Of a stretch of DNA of 11,458 bases, positions 1-9,709 are shown in pieces. Below the pieces are notes generated by a model that worked only from the letters and a program-made list of their open reading frames with translations, ran no database searches and was not told where the DNA came from. Source of the stretch: Clostridiales bacterium (lineage in GTDB: Bacteria; Bacillota; Clostridia; Oscillospirales; Acutalibacteraceae); NCBI GenBank assembly GCA_019418545.1, contig DYBQ01000067.1, forward strand, positions 1 to 11,458, read 5' to 3'. Numbering within the stretch: position 1 is the first letter of the stretch; every line of letters starts with the position of its first letter. The translations under genes were made by a program, and so were the position numbers.

Positions 1-2
1 AT

Positions 3-227
3 GCACAGGTAACCATTGGGCCGGGGGCTTCGATTGGGCTGCACACCCACAACGGAGAGACAGAAACCTATTATATTTTAAAAGGGACTGGCTTATACAC
101 GGACAATGACAAAGAGTATGAGGTAAAGCCGGGGGACATTACTTTCTGTGACAGCGGCAATTCCCATGGGCTGAAAAATATAGGGGAAGACGAACTGGTG
201 TTTATGGCGTTAATCATTAACGGATAA
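3..227 (+). CDS. cupin-domain protein, 3' part only
   Basis: The gene is cut by the window start; 74 C-terminal residues and a TAA stop are visible. Seen: a complete pair of cupin motifs. The first is HTH followed by four residues, Glu, six residues and Gly (HTHNGETETYYILKG, from base 42). The second is PGD, then a His and Asn spaced HGLKN near the C-terminus. These supply the three His and one Glu that hold a metal in the small single-domain beta-barrel cupins (Cupin_2). Such proteins are usually about 100-120 residues, so perhaps a third is missing upstream. The substrate cannot be read from the sequence; cupins range from sugar isomerases to sensor-type binding proteins. A strong terminator 73 bases downstream separates it from the HAD gene. 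The assignment to the cupin fold is firm, the function is unknown. Confidence 0.85.
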   Translation, partial: AQVTIGPGASIGLHTHNGETETYYILKGTGLYTDNDKEYEVKPGDITFCDSGNSHGLKNIGEDELVFMALIING

Positions 228-299
228 GCATATAGCCATTGCCTTGTTTGCGCAGGCCGCTTTCACACAAACTATCAAATTTATTTATCAACAACTAAC

Positions 300-330
300 G
301 GCGGATGCCTGAGAAGGCTCCGCCTTTTTT
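300..330 (+). terminator. Rho-independent terminator after the cupin gene
   Basis: Seen: GGCGGA (300-305), a bulged T, GCC (307-309), loop TGAGAA, GGC (316-318), TCCGCC (319-324), then six T (325-330). This gives a nine-pair GC-rich stem with one bulge followed directly by a U tract, a textbook intrinsic terminator. It lies 73 bases after the cupin stop and ends 20 bases before the TTG start of the next gene. It could also act as an attenuator for read-through into the HAD gene. Confidence 0.85.
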
Positions 331-334
331 GCAG

Positions 335-343
335 AAAGGGGAG
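335..343 (+). promoter_or_regulatory. ribosome binding site that fixes the HAD start at TTG 350
   Basis: Seen: AAAGGGGAG, six bases before TTG at 350. The in-frame ATG at 305 has no Shine-Dalgarno sequence and sits in the middle of the terminator stem, so the TTG is the better start. Confidence 0.75.
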
Positions 344-349
344 TTATGG

Positions 350-1018
350 TTGAGTTTTTTCGCAGCAATTTTTGATGTGGACGGTACTCTTCTGGATTCT
401 ATGCATTTGTGGGACCATGTAGGGGAAGAGTATTTGAAGAGGAAAGGCCGAACAGCTAAGCCTGACATGCAGGAGCGGGTGCGCACCATGAGCATGAGCC
501 AGATTGCCAGGTATTGCCGGGAAGAATATGGGATTGAAGATGCACCTGAGCAGATTATTGATGAGATTAACGGGATGGTAGAAGAAAAATATCGTACACA
601 GGTACTTGCCAAAGATGGCATACGGGAGCTTTTGCAATGGATGCATCAGAGAGGCATTAAAATGGCTGTTGCAACAGCCAGCGACCGATGCCTCATTGAG
701 CCGGCTTTGGAAAGGAATGGTTTGCTGTCATATTTTGACCAGTTTCTTACCTGCTCAGAGGTGGGGGCAGGCAAGGATTCTCCCAAAATTTTTTTGGAGG
801 GATGCCGGCGTTTGGGGGCAATCCCTTCCGAAACGGTGGTGTTTGAGGATTCTCTCTATGCCATGAAAACCGCTTCCCAAGCAGGCTTCCAGATAGCCGC
901 TGTGTATGATGACAGCGCTTTGAATGAGCAGCAAGAAATACAGGAATTGGCAAGCTGGTATTTTCCAAAGGGGAGGAAAATTTGGGCGGATTTTGACCAA
1001 TTATCACAGAGAAAGTAA
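350..1018 (+). CDS. HAD-superfamily (subfamily IA, beta-phosphoglucomutase-like) phosphatase
   Basis: 222 residues from the TTG start, normal for a HAD-IA hydrolase. Seen: motif I DVDGT with nucleophile Asp9 and acid/base Asp11 directly after a hydrophobic beta strand; a helical cap beginning DSMHLW; motif II VATAS with Thr109; motif III Lys142 in GAGKDSP; and motif IV Glu166-Asp167 in VFEDS, the Mg-binding acids. All catalytic positions are present, so the enzyme should be an active cytoplasmic phosphatase or phosphomutase. Known of the family: substrates include sugar phosphates, phosphoglycolate and nucleotides; neither the cap sequence nor the neighbours identify which. The 15 residues upstream of Leu1 in the longer reading frame are coded by the terminator and Shine-Dalgarno region and look unlike protein. 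No promoter is clear between the terminator and the start, so expression may depend on read-through. No strong terminator follows. Confidence 0.88.
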   Translation: MSFFAAIFDVDGTLLDSMHLWDHVGEEYLKRKGRTAKPDMQERVRTMSMSQIARYCREEYGIEDAPEQIIDEINGMVEEKYRTQVLAKDGIRELLQWMHQRGIKMAVATASDRCLIEPALERNGLLSYFDQFLTCSEVGAGKDSPKIFLEGCRRLGAIPSETVVFEDSLYAMKTASQAGFQIAAVYDDSALNEQQEIQELASWYFPKGRKIWADFDQLSQRK

Positions 1019-1050
1019 GGGTATTGTTATAGAGAGAATCTTTTTTTGGG

Positions 1051-1089
1051 GAATCCTGTCAAAAACTGCATGTGAAATCGACAGAATTC
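1051..1089. repeat. imperfect inverted repeat upstream of carB
   Basis: Seen: arm GAATCCTGTC (1051-1060) and arm GACAGAATTC (1080-1089), pairing at nine of ten positions with one C-A mismatch, around a 19-base spacer. The right arm overlaps the candidate -35 hexamer at 1078-1083. No T tract follows, so it is not a typical terminator. It could be an operator or chance. Confidence 0.4.
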
Positions 1090-1105
1090 TATGGGTTCCT
1101 ATAAT
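1078..1105 (+). promoter_or_regulatory. candidate upstream promoter P1 for carB
   Basis: Seen: TCGACA (1078-1083, five of six matches to TTGACA), a 16-base spacer and a perfect TATAAT (1100-1105). The predicted transcription start is near 1112, giving a leader of about 125 bases before carB. Confidence 0.55.
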
Positions 1106-1125
1106 ATACCTCTGAAAGCTCGGTT

Positions 1126-1158
1126 TTTTTTTCGAAAGAATTGTTGAAACGAAAAAAA
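1126..1158. repeat. A/T-rich inverted repeat in the carB leader
   Basis: Seen: TTTTTTTCG (1126-1134) and CGAAAAAAA (1150-1158) are exact reverse complements around a 15-base loop. The stem is nearly all A-T pairs, so its RNA form would be weak. The nine-T run at 1124-1132 might contribute to ending HAD transcription, but no GC stem precedes it. Confidence 0.35.
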
Positions 1159-1169
1159 TGTGTTACAAT
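1141..1169 (+). promoter_or_regulatory. candidate downstream promoter P2 for carB (extended -10)
   Basis: Seen: TGTTACAAT at 1161-1169, an extended -10 (TGn plus TACAAT). A weak -35, TTGTTG (1141-1146), lies 17 bases upstream. The predicted start is near 1176, giving a leader of about 60 bases. I do not see a PyrR-type antiterminator and terminator pair in that leader. Confidence 0.55.
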
Positions 1170-1235
1170 ATAGGGCGATATTTTTTTACCTGTAAGAATG
1201 GTCTATAAAAATACCGGAAAGGCATGGTGTGGATT

Positions 1236-4457
<3,222 letters not shown>

Positions 4458-4476
4458 TAGCAGGCTATTTTGTTAA

Positions 4477-4512
4477 AAAAGCGGTACAGTTCAAATGAAC
4501 TGTACCGCTTTT
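4477..4512. terminator. carB terminator, probably bidirectional
   Basis: Seen: a perfect 16-base-pair hairpin. The left arm is AAAAGCGGTACAGTTC (4477-4492), the loop AAAT, and the right arm 4497-4512 ends in CTTTT. It is followed by a T-rich stretch. The A-tract on one side and T-tract on the other make it usable from both strands. It starts 19 bases after the carB TAA stop. Confidence 0.92.
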
Positions 4513-4542
4513 GGTTTGTTTACATAAATTCCCTTTTAGGGG

Positions 4543-4571
4543 TTGCAGGATGAAGGGGAAGAGATTATAAT
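4543..4571 (+). promoter_or_regulatory. promoter of the SH3b-lysozyme gene
   Basis: Seen: TTGCAG (4543-4548), a 17-base spacer and a perfect TATAAT (4566-4571), a housekeeping sigma-type promoter directly after the carB terminator. The transcription start is expected near 4578, about 77 bases before the ATG. Confidence 0.8.
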
Positions 4572-4596
4572 AGAACACATATTATTGTTTTTTTGT

Positions 4597-4618
4597 CACC
4601 AAACAAAAGGTTTTGGTG
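4597..4618 (+). promoter_or_regulatory. small hairpin in the 5' untranslated leader
   Basis: Seen: CACCAAA (4597-4603) pairs exactly with TTTGGTG (4612-4618) around an eight-base loop, within the predicted leader of the next gene. It may stabilise the 5' end of the messenger; no ligand-binding RNA class is recognised. The upstream in-frame TTG at 4613 lies in this stem and is not a credible start. Confidence 0.35.
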
Positions 4619-4654
4619 CAAAACAGACGAAGCAACCATGATAGGAGGAAGAAA

Positions 4655-7600
4655 ATGAGAAGGAAAAGTAAGAAAATAGTGGCTTTGCTGCTCACAATTG
4701 TATGTACTGTATCCATGATAACAGTCTCTTTTTCAGGTAATAGCGTTTTAGCCGCTGCAACAGCCAAAACCACCGATTACCTCAATCTTCGTACTGGACC
4801 AGGTACTTCTTACAGTGTACTGTTTACATTGGAAAAAGGCACCACTGTCACGGTGTTGGATGACAGTGATGATGAATGGATAAAAGTTAAAACCTCTGGC
4901 GGAAGCCAGGGTTGGTGCAGCCGGGAATATTTACAGATTTCCGGGAGCTCCAGCAGTTCTTCCAGCACAATGACAGCCAAAACGACAGATTATCTCAACC
5001 TTCGGAAAGGCGCCGGACTTTCCTACAGCGTTATTATGACGATACCCAAGGGGACAACGGTAACGGTACTGGATAACAGTAATCAAAACTGGGTCAAAGT
5101 AAAAACCGCTGCCGGTACACAGGGCTGGTGCAGCCGGGAGTATTTGCAGATTTCCGGCAGCTCTGGCGGAAGCTCCGGCAGTTCTTCTGCTACCACAGCA
5201 AAAACCACGGATTATCTCAACCTGCGCAAAGGAGCCGGCACTTCCTATGGTGTTATTATGACATTGCCAAAGGGAACCACAGTAACAGTCATAGATAACA
5301 GTGACAAAAACTGGGCAAAAGTGCAGACATCTTCGGGCTTGCAGGGCTGGTGCAGTAAGGAGTATCTGAGTTTTTCCAGCGACTCTTCCAGCACCACAAC
5401 GACGACAGCAAAAACAACGGATTACCTCAACCTTCGGAAAGGGGCTGGGCTTTCCTATGATGTGATTATGACCCTCCCCAAAGGGACCACTGTAACGGTT
5501 CTGGACAACAGTAATAAAGAATGGGCAAAGGTTAAAACTTCCACCGGTGTGCAGGGCTGGTGCAGTAAAGAGTATCTGACTTTTAGCAGTACGCCTTCTT
5601 CAACCCCAGAGCCTACCCCCACGCCAACTCCAACTCCCAAGCCGGCTGGGACAGCTAAAACCACCGACTATCTCAATCTTCGTACCGGCCCCGGGACTTC
5701 TTACAGCGTGATTATCACCATGGCAAAGGGCGATACGGTAACTATATTGGACAACAGCAATAAAAACTGGGCGCAGGTGGAAACCCGCGACGGCCGCCAA
5801 GGCTGGTGCAGTAAGGAATATCTGGATTTTTCCGATGATTCCGACAGCGACTCTACCACACTGGTTGCCAAAACAACCGATTATTTGAACCTGCGGAAAG
5901 GGGCGGGCCTTTCCTATGATGTAATTTTCACCATGGCCAAGGGCTCAACGGTAACAGTGCTGGACAACAGCAATAAAGAATGGGCAAAGGTCAAAACGTC
6001 TACCGGTGTGCAGGGCTGGTGCAGTAAGGAGTATTTGACCTTCAGTTCTTCTCCCGAGCCAACACCCACGCCTACTCCTACTCCCACCCCGAAACCGGAA
6101 AAGAAATATGTCCGCACGACTACCGCGCTGAACTTCCGCACCGGCCCCGGGATGAACTATTCCGTTATCCGTACTTTGCCGTCAGGCACTGTACTCACCG
6201 TGCTGGATGATTCCAACGATGATTGGCTCCAGGTGCAGGATTCCAGCGGTACCAAGGGGTATGTATCTACGGAATATGTGCAGTCCGTCAGCGGCAGTGG
6301 GATTTCCATCACCTTGTCTCAAACTAGTGCATCCATTCCGGCACTGTCCACCATTTATACCACTGCTTCGGTCTCCATGTCCGGCCTGGATATCAGCTGG
6401 AGCAGCAGCAATACCAAAGTGGCTACCGTTCAAAACGGATATATTTATGGTGTAGCGCCCGGAACAGCAACTATTACCGCTTCTGCGGGAGATGCCAAAG
6501 CAACCTGTAAGGTGACTGTGACGGCGGCTTCTCCTGTTAAATCAGTCTACAGCGACCCCAATGTGGTGCTGGCTGGGAAATCAGTGAATTTGACCGCCAT
6601 TACGGACAGTACACGGGAAGCCGTGAAGTTTGTGGTAGACATGGGCAGCTCGGAAAAGAGCTATACGGTAAAGAATTATACCTCCGAAAGTGTTGCTGCC
6701 AAAAACGGCATTGCAGCTAACAACACCCGTGTTTGGCAGCAGGCAGTTACCTTCTCCAAAGCAGGAAACTATAGCGTGAAGGTGTACTCGCAGCAGAATG
6801 GAAAAATGAGCACTACCTATAAAGAAATGACGGTTTTTGTAGTTTCTACTCTGAGCGAAAGTTCGTCGGAAACCCGCCGGGTTAGTGATGAAATGCTGGA
6901 TATTATCAGCGAGATGGAAGGATACAGCGCCGCAGTATATCCAGATACATTAGCCTATAATATCCCCACACTGGGATATGGCTATGTGTTGTCCAAGGGC
7001 GAAATTTTCTACAACAACCTGACCAAACGGGAAGCCTGGGCGCTTTTGTGCAGTGCCATTAATACCGGTTCCTATACGACAGAGGTCAACCGTTTTATCA
7101 AAAATAACAGCCTGCTGGCCAGTCAGTCCCAGTTTGATTCTATGGTCAGCTTCTCCTATAATGTAGGCGCAGGCTATTGGAATAACTCCTCGGCGACCTT
7201 TGACTTACGAAATATCATCCTCAACGCGGTAGAACCGCCCAAGATTTCTTCCGGCAGTTCGCTGGCAGCTAAAACCACTGCTTCCGCCTCGGTATATAAG
7301 AGTGCTTCGGCTACCAGTGGGAAGGTGACCACTTTGCAAAAGGGAGTATCGGTCTCTGTTCTTTCCACTAAATATTTGGAAGATACCGGCGAGATGTGGT
7401 ATCAGATTAAAACTTCTTCTGGCACAAAGGGTTGGGCAAGAGGCGCCTATATTGCCTTCAATAATGCTTCGAGCTTAACTCATGATTTGAAATATACCGA
7501 TGCCATTGCATTCGGGACCGAAATGCTGGCTTGGCACAAAGCCGGTGGAGTCTGCCTGCCGGGTCTGCTCTATCGAAGATTGGCGGAGGCCAAGGTGTAC

Positions 7601-7702
7601 TCGTTTGCCAATTATGACGAAGCCCACATGTCCAGCCCCAATTATAAACATAATACATATGGGTATTACTATCCCAGCTGTATGGTTCAATACGAAAAGT
7701 AA
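4655..7702 (+). CDS. secreted multi-SH3b cell-wall lysozyme (GH24) with nested SH3 domain
   Basis: 1015 residues from ATG 4655, seven bases after AGGAGG (4643-4648). Seen in order: a Sec signal peptide (MRRKSKK, hydrophobic core to about residue 27, likely cleavage at residues 33-35 in VLAAA); seven SH3b repeats at about 36-95, 107-166, 181-240, 251-310, 333-392, 404-463 and 485-543; a Big_2-like domain (550-624); an unassigned beta-rich stretch (627-740); and a GH24 T4-type lysozyme domain starting near 741. The expected triad is present: Glu755 in EMEGY, Asp764 nine residues on (as T4 Glu11 to Asp20), and Thr772 in PTLGYGY. The motifs QFDSMVSFSYNVG (826-838) and WHKAGGVCLPGLLYRR (960-975) complete the fold, but an SH3-like unit (870-935) sits between them. 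Known: SH3b domains bind peptidoglycan; GH24 cleaves the MurNAc-GlcNAc bond. Inferred: a secreted muramidase held to the wall by its repeats, acting in wall remodelling or against other cells. There is no LPXTG or transmembrane anchor, no phage neighbours, and it forms its own transcription unit. Confidence 0.9.
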   Translation: MRRKSKKIVALLLTIVCTVSMITVSFSGNSVLAAATAKTTDYLNLRTGPGTSYSVLFTLEKGTTVTVLDDSDDEWIKVKTSGGSQGWCSREYLQISGSSSSSSSTMTAKTTDYLNLRKGAGLSYSVIMTIPKGTTVTVLDNSNQNWVKVKTAAGTQGWCSREYLQISGSSGGSSGSSSATTAKTTDYLNLRKGAGTSYGVIMTLPKGTTVTVIDNSDKNWAKVQTSSGLQGWCSKEYLSFSSDSSSTTTTTAKTTDYLNLRKGAGLSYDVIMTLPKGTTVTVLDNSNKEWAKVKTSTGVQGWCSKEYLTFSSTPSSTPEPTPTPTPTPKPAGTAKTTDYLNLRTGPGTSYSVIITMAKGDTVTILDNSNKNWAQVETRDGRQGWCSKEYLDFSDDSDSDSTTLVAKTTDYLNLRKGAGLSYDVIFTMAKGSTVTVLDNSNKEWAKVKTSTGVQGWCSKEYLTFSSSPEPTPTPTPTPTPKPEKKYVRTTTALNFRTGPGMNYSVIRTLPSGTVLTVLDDSNDDWLQVQDSSGTKGYVSTEYVQSVSGSGISITLSQTSASIPALSTIYTTASVSMSGLDISWSSSNTKVATVQNGYIYGVAPGTATITASAGDAKATCKVTVTAASPVKSVYSDPNVVLAGKSVNLTAITDSTREAVKFVVDMGSSEKSYTVKNYTSESVAAKNGIAANNTRVWQQAVTFSKAGNYSVKVYSQQNGKMSTTYKEMTVFVVSTLSESSSETRRVSDEMLDIISEMEGYSAAVYPDTLAYNIPTLGYGYVLSKGEIFYNNLTKREAWALLCSAINTGSYTTEVNRFIKNNSLLASQSQFDSMVSFSYNVGAGYWNNSSATFDLRNIILNAVEPPKISSGSSLAAKTTASASVYKSASATSGKVTTLQKGVSVSVLSTKYLEDTGEMWYQIKTSSGTKGWARGAYIAFNNASSLTHDLKYTDAIAFGTEMLAWHKAGGVCLPGLLYRRLAEAKVYSFANYDEAHMSSPNYKHNTYGYYYPSCMVQYEK
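4760..6283 (+). repeat. array of seven SH3b-coding repeats with variable linkers
   Basis: Seen: units begin near 4760, 4973, 5195, 5405, 5651, 5864 and 6107, each coding about 60 residues. Most share TAKTTDYLNLR at the start and QGWCS(K/R)EYL at the end. Units 1, 5 and 7 carry RTGPG; units 2, 3, 4 and 6 carry RKGAG. Linkers after units 1-3 are Ser/Thr-rich, after units 4 and 6 they are Pro-Thr runs (5597-5647 and 6050-6100), and after unit 5 the linker is Asp/Ser-rich. Unit 7 is the most divergent. Units 4 and 6 are nearly the same protein but differ at many silent bases. Confidence 0.88.
6302..6526 (+). other. Big_2-like (bacterial Ig-like) domain within the lysozyme gene
   Basis: Residues 550-624. 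Seen: the typical group 2 Ig-like pattern, ISWSSSNTKVATVQNGYIYG followed by VAPGTATITASAGDAKATC and KVTV. Known: such domains are extracellular spacers or adhesion modules. Here it spaces the SH3b array from the catalytic part. The following 627-740 looks like a further beta-sandwich that I cannot assign. Confidence 0.8.
7262..7459 (+). other. eighth SH3-like domain inserted inside the GH24 domain
   Basis: Residues 870-935. Seen: LAAKTTASASVYKSASATSG, then GKVTTLQKGVSVSVL, and finally MWYQIKTSSGTKGWARGAYI. The layout matches the tandem units (AKTT start, KG turn, KGW near the end), but the N/R/G motif is replaced by SASVYK and there is no Cys. It falls between IILN (854-857) and the WHKAGG motif (960-965) of the lysozyme fold. 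Confidence 0.75.
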
Positions 7703-7711
7703 TCAAGTGAG

Positions 7712-7755
7712 GCAAGGAGCCTGTCTGTCATCTGGCAGATGGGCTCTTTGCTTTT
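7712..7755 (+). terminator. terminator of the lysozyme gene
   Basis: Seen: GCAAGGAGCC (7712-7721) pairs with GGCTCTTTGC (7742-7751) with one G-U pair. The 20-base loop may form a small inner stem of its own. TTTT follows directly. The hairpin begins nine bases after the stop codon. Confidence 0.75.
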
Positions 7756-7778
7756 GCGGGAAGAATTTTTGGGGCCGG

Positions 7779-7807
7779 TTGCAATAAACGGGAAATTCCG
7801 GTATAAT
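7779..7807 (+). promoter_or_regulatory. promoter of the radical SAM operon
   Basis: Seen: TTGCAA (7779-7784), a 17-base spacer and a perfect TATAAT (7802-7807). The start is expected near 7814, about 42 bases before the chosen ATG. Confidence 0.78.
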
Positions 7808-7855
7808 AAAATTTCAATCTGATACTCTGAAATGATGAATGGGAGAAAATGTGCC

Positions 7856-9709
7856 ATGAATCCTGTGCTTGAAAAACTTCTTATGAAAGTCCAAAAGCCT
7901 GGCCGCTATGTGGGCGGAGAGCAAAACAGTATCGTCAAAGACAAAAACAAAATAAAGACCCGGTTTGCTTTTTGTTTTCCCGATACCTATGAAATTGGGA
8001 TGTCCCACTTGGGCATGAAAATTTTGTATGGGTTACTGAATGAGCGGGAAGACATTTGGTGCGAGCGGGTTTTTGCCCCATGGGTTGATATGGAAGCACT
8101 GATGCGGGAAAACCATGTGCTGCTCTATGGGCTGGAAAGCGGCGACCCTATCTGTGATTTCGATTTTGTAGGATTTACTTTGCAATATGAGCTAAGCTTT
8201 ACCAATGTCCTGAATATGCTGGAATTGGGAGGCGTACCTGTGCGCAATGACCAGCGTGGGGAAAACGACCCCATCGTAGTGGCAGGCGGCCCTTGTACCT
8301 GTAATCCGGAACCGCTGGCAGATTTTGTGGATATCTTTTTCCTGGGCGCCGGGGAAGAAGTGGATTTGGAAGTGATAGACCTGTATCAAAAGTGCAGGGA
8401 AGAGGAGAAAAGCCGCAAGGAATTTTTGCGCCTGGCTTCTCAAATTGAGGGTGTGTATGTGCCTTCTCTCTATCAGGTGCAGTACCACGAAGATGGCACA
8501 ATTGCATCGGTAACGCCTATGGATGGGGCGCCCGCCAAAATCCGAAAGCGTGTGGTGCTGGATTTGGATAATGCCTATTATCCCAAAAGCTTTGTAGTCC
8601 CGTTTTTGGATATTGTCCATAACCGGGCTGTAGCAGAGGTGTTCCGTGGATGCATCCGCGGGTGCCGTTTTTGCCAGGCGGGATTTATTTACCGCCCTGT
8701 GATTGAAAAGTCGGTAGAGACAGTCAGCCGCCAGTGCCGGGATTTGTGTGCTTCTACCGGATATGATGAGGTGTCCCTTTCTTCTTTAAGTACCAGCGAT
8801 TATTCCAAAATCAACGAACTGCTGGATGAATTGCTCACCTGGTCCAAAAAGGATATGGTCAACGTATCCTTGCCTTCTTTGCGGGTAGACGGTTTTTCTA
8901 CGGAACTGACTGACAAAATTAAAACCGTGCGGAAAAGCGGTCTGACTTTTGCACCAGAGGCCGGGACACAGCGCCTGCGGGATGTGATTAATAAAAATGT
9001 CCGGGAAGACGAGCTGATGAAGACCATGGACATTGCCTTCGGCGCTGGCTGGAACCGGGTCAAGCTCTATTTTATGATTGGCCTGCCCACCGAAACGGAT
9101 GAAGATGTTATCGGGATTACCCGTTTGGGTCAGGCTGTGGTGGACGCGTACTATCACAATACCAGCAAACCCAAGAGGCAAAGCGCGAATGTAACCGTGA
9201 GCGCCGCCGCTTTTGTTCCTAAGCCCTTCACCCCCTTCCAGTGGGAGCCCCAGGATACCATGGAGGAATTCCAGCGCAAGCAGCATCTGCTGAAAAGCTC
9301 CATTACGACCCGCAAGCTGACAGTTAATTATCATGCAGCGGACACCAGTTTTGTCGAAGCAGTTTTTGCCCGGGGCGATAGGAAGCTTTGCGCCGTTATG
9401 GAGGAAGCTTGGAAACGTGGATTCCACTTTGATGGCTGGGACGATTGCTTCTCTCTGGAAAAATGGATGGAAGTGTTTGAGGCCGTGGGGATTGATGCGG
9501 CATTTTATGCCAACCGCTGCCGGAGCTTTGACGAAATCCTTCCTTGGGACCATTTGGACTATGGCATTAACAAGGAATTCCTGATAGAAGAATGCAAAAA
9601 GGCCTATGAAGCCGCCACCACTCCCAATTGCCGGGAAAAATGTTCCGGCTGTGGGGCAGCCTGTTTTAAAGGAGGAATCTGCGTTGAAAAACGTTCGAAT
9701 CTGGTTTGA
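7856..9709 (+). CDS. TIGR03960-type B12-binding-like radical SAM protein
   Basis: 617 residues from ATG 7856, which has GGGAG (7841-7845) ten bases upstream; ATGs at 7832 and 7835 have no such site. Seen: an N-terminal domain with FPDTYEIGMSHLGMKILYG, the signature of this family's cobalamin-binding-like fold (no DxHxxG base-off motif is visible); the radical SAM motif GCIRGCRFC with Cys266, Cys270 and Cys273 (CX3CX2C) binding the 4Fe-4S cluster that cleaves S-adenosylmethionine; FAPEAGTQRLRDVINK and VKLYFMIGLPTETDED typical of the barrel; and a C-terminal cluster at Cys592, 596, 599, 603 and 609, possibly a second metal site. Known: the family occurs next to, or fused with, DUF2344 proteins; its reaction is not established as far as I know. 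The next gene begins inside its last 26 bases, so the pair is likely made together. It is cytoplasmic by sequence. Confidence 0.92.
   Translation: MNPVLEKLLMKVQKPGRYVGGEQNSIVKDKNKIKTRFAFCFPDTYEIGMSHLGMKILYGLLNEREDIWCERVFAPWVDMEALMRENHVLLYGLESGDPICDFDFVGFTLQYELSFTNVLNMLELGGVPVRNDQRGENDPIVVAGGPCTCNPEPLADFVDIFFLGAGEEVDLEVIDLYQKCREEEKSRKEFLRLASQIEGVYVPSLYQVQYHEDGTIASVTPMDGAPAKIRKRVVLDLDNAYYPKSFVVPFLDIVHNRAVAEVFRGCIRGCRFCQAGFIYRPVIEKSVETVSRQCRDLCASTGYDEVSLSSLSTSDYSKINELLDELLTWSKKDMVNVSLPSLRVDGFSTELTDKIKTVRKSGLTFAPEAGTQRLRDVINKNVREDELMKTMDIAFGAGWNRVKLYFMIGLPTETDEDVIGITRLGQAVVDAYYHNTSKPKRQSANVTVSAAAFVPKPFTPFQWEPQDTMEEFQRKQHLLKSSITTRKLTVNYHAADTSFVEAVFARGDRKLCAVMEEAWKRGFHFDGWDDCFSLEKWMEVFEAVGIDAAFYANRCRSFDEILPWDHLDYGINKEFLIEECKKAYEAATTPNCREKCSGCGAACFKGGICVEKRSNLV

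Noticed and set aside
4613..4654. Upstream TTG start for the lysozyme gene
   Set aside because: It lies within a leader hairpin, has no Shine-Dalgarno sequence and would put 14 charged residues before a normal signal peptide. ATG 4655 follows AGGAGG.
5597..6100. Pro-Thr codon runs as a phase-variable simple repeat
   Set aside because: The runs mix synonymous codons (CCC, CCA, CCT, ACG, ACT, ACC), so there is no long pure repeat that would slip readily.
5600..6141. - strand frames with Gly-Val repeats
   Set aside because: They are the complement of the Pro-Thr linker codons in the SH3b gene and do not form a gene.
4655..7702. Prophage endolysin
   Set aside because: GH24 enzymes are common in phages, but this one has a Sec signal peptide and long repeat array, its own promoter and terminator, housekeeping neighbours and no holin or structural genes.
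7849..7872. Seven-codon frame starting at ATG 7849, overlapping the radical SAM start
   Set aside because: Only three bases separate it from GGGAG, and its product (MCHESCA) has nothing to suggest a leader peptide; probably chance.
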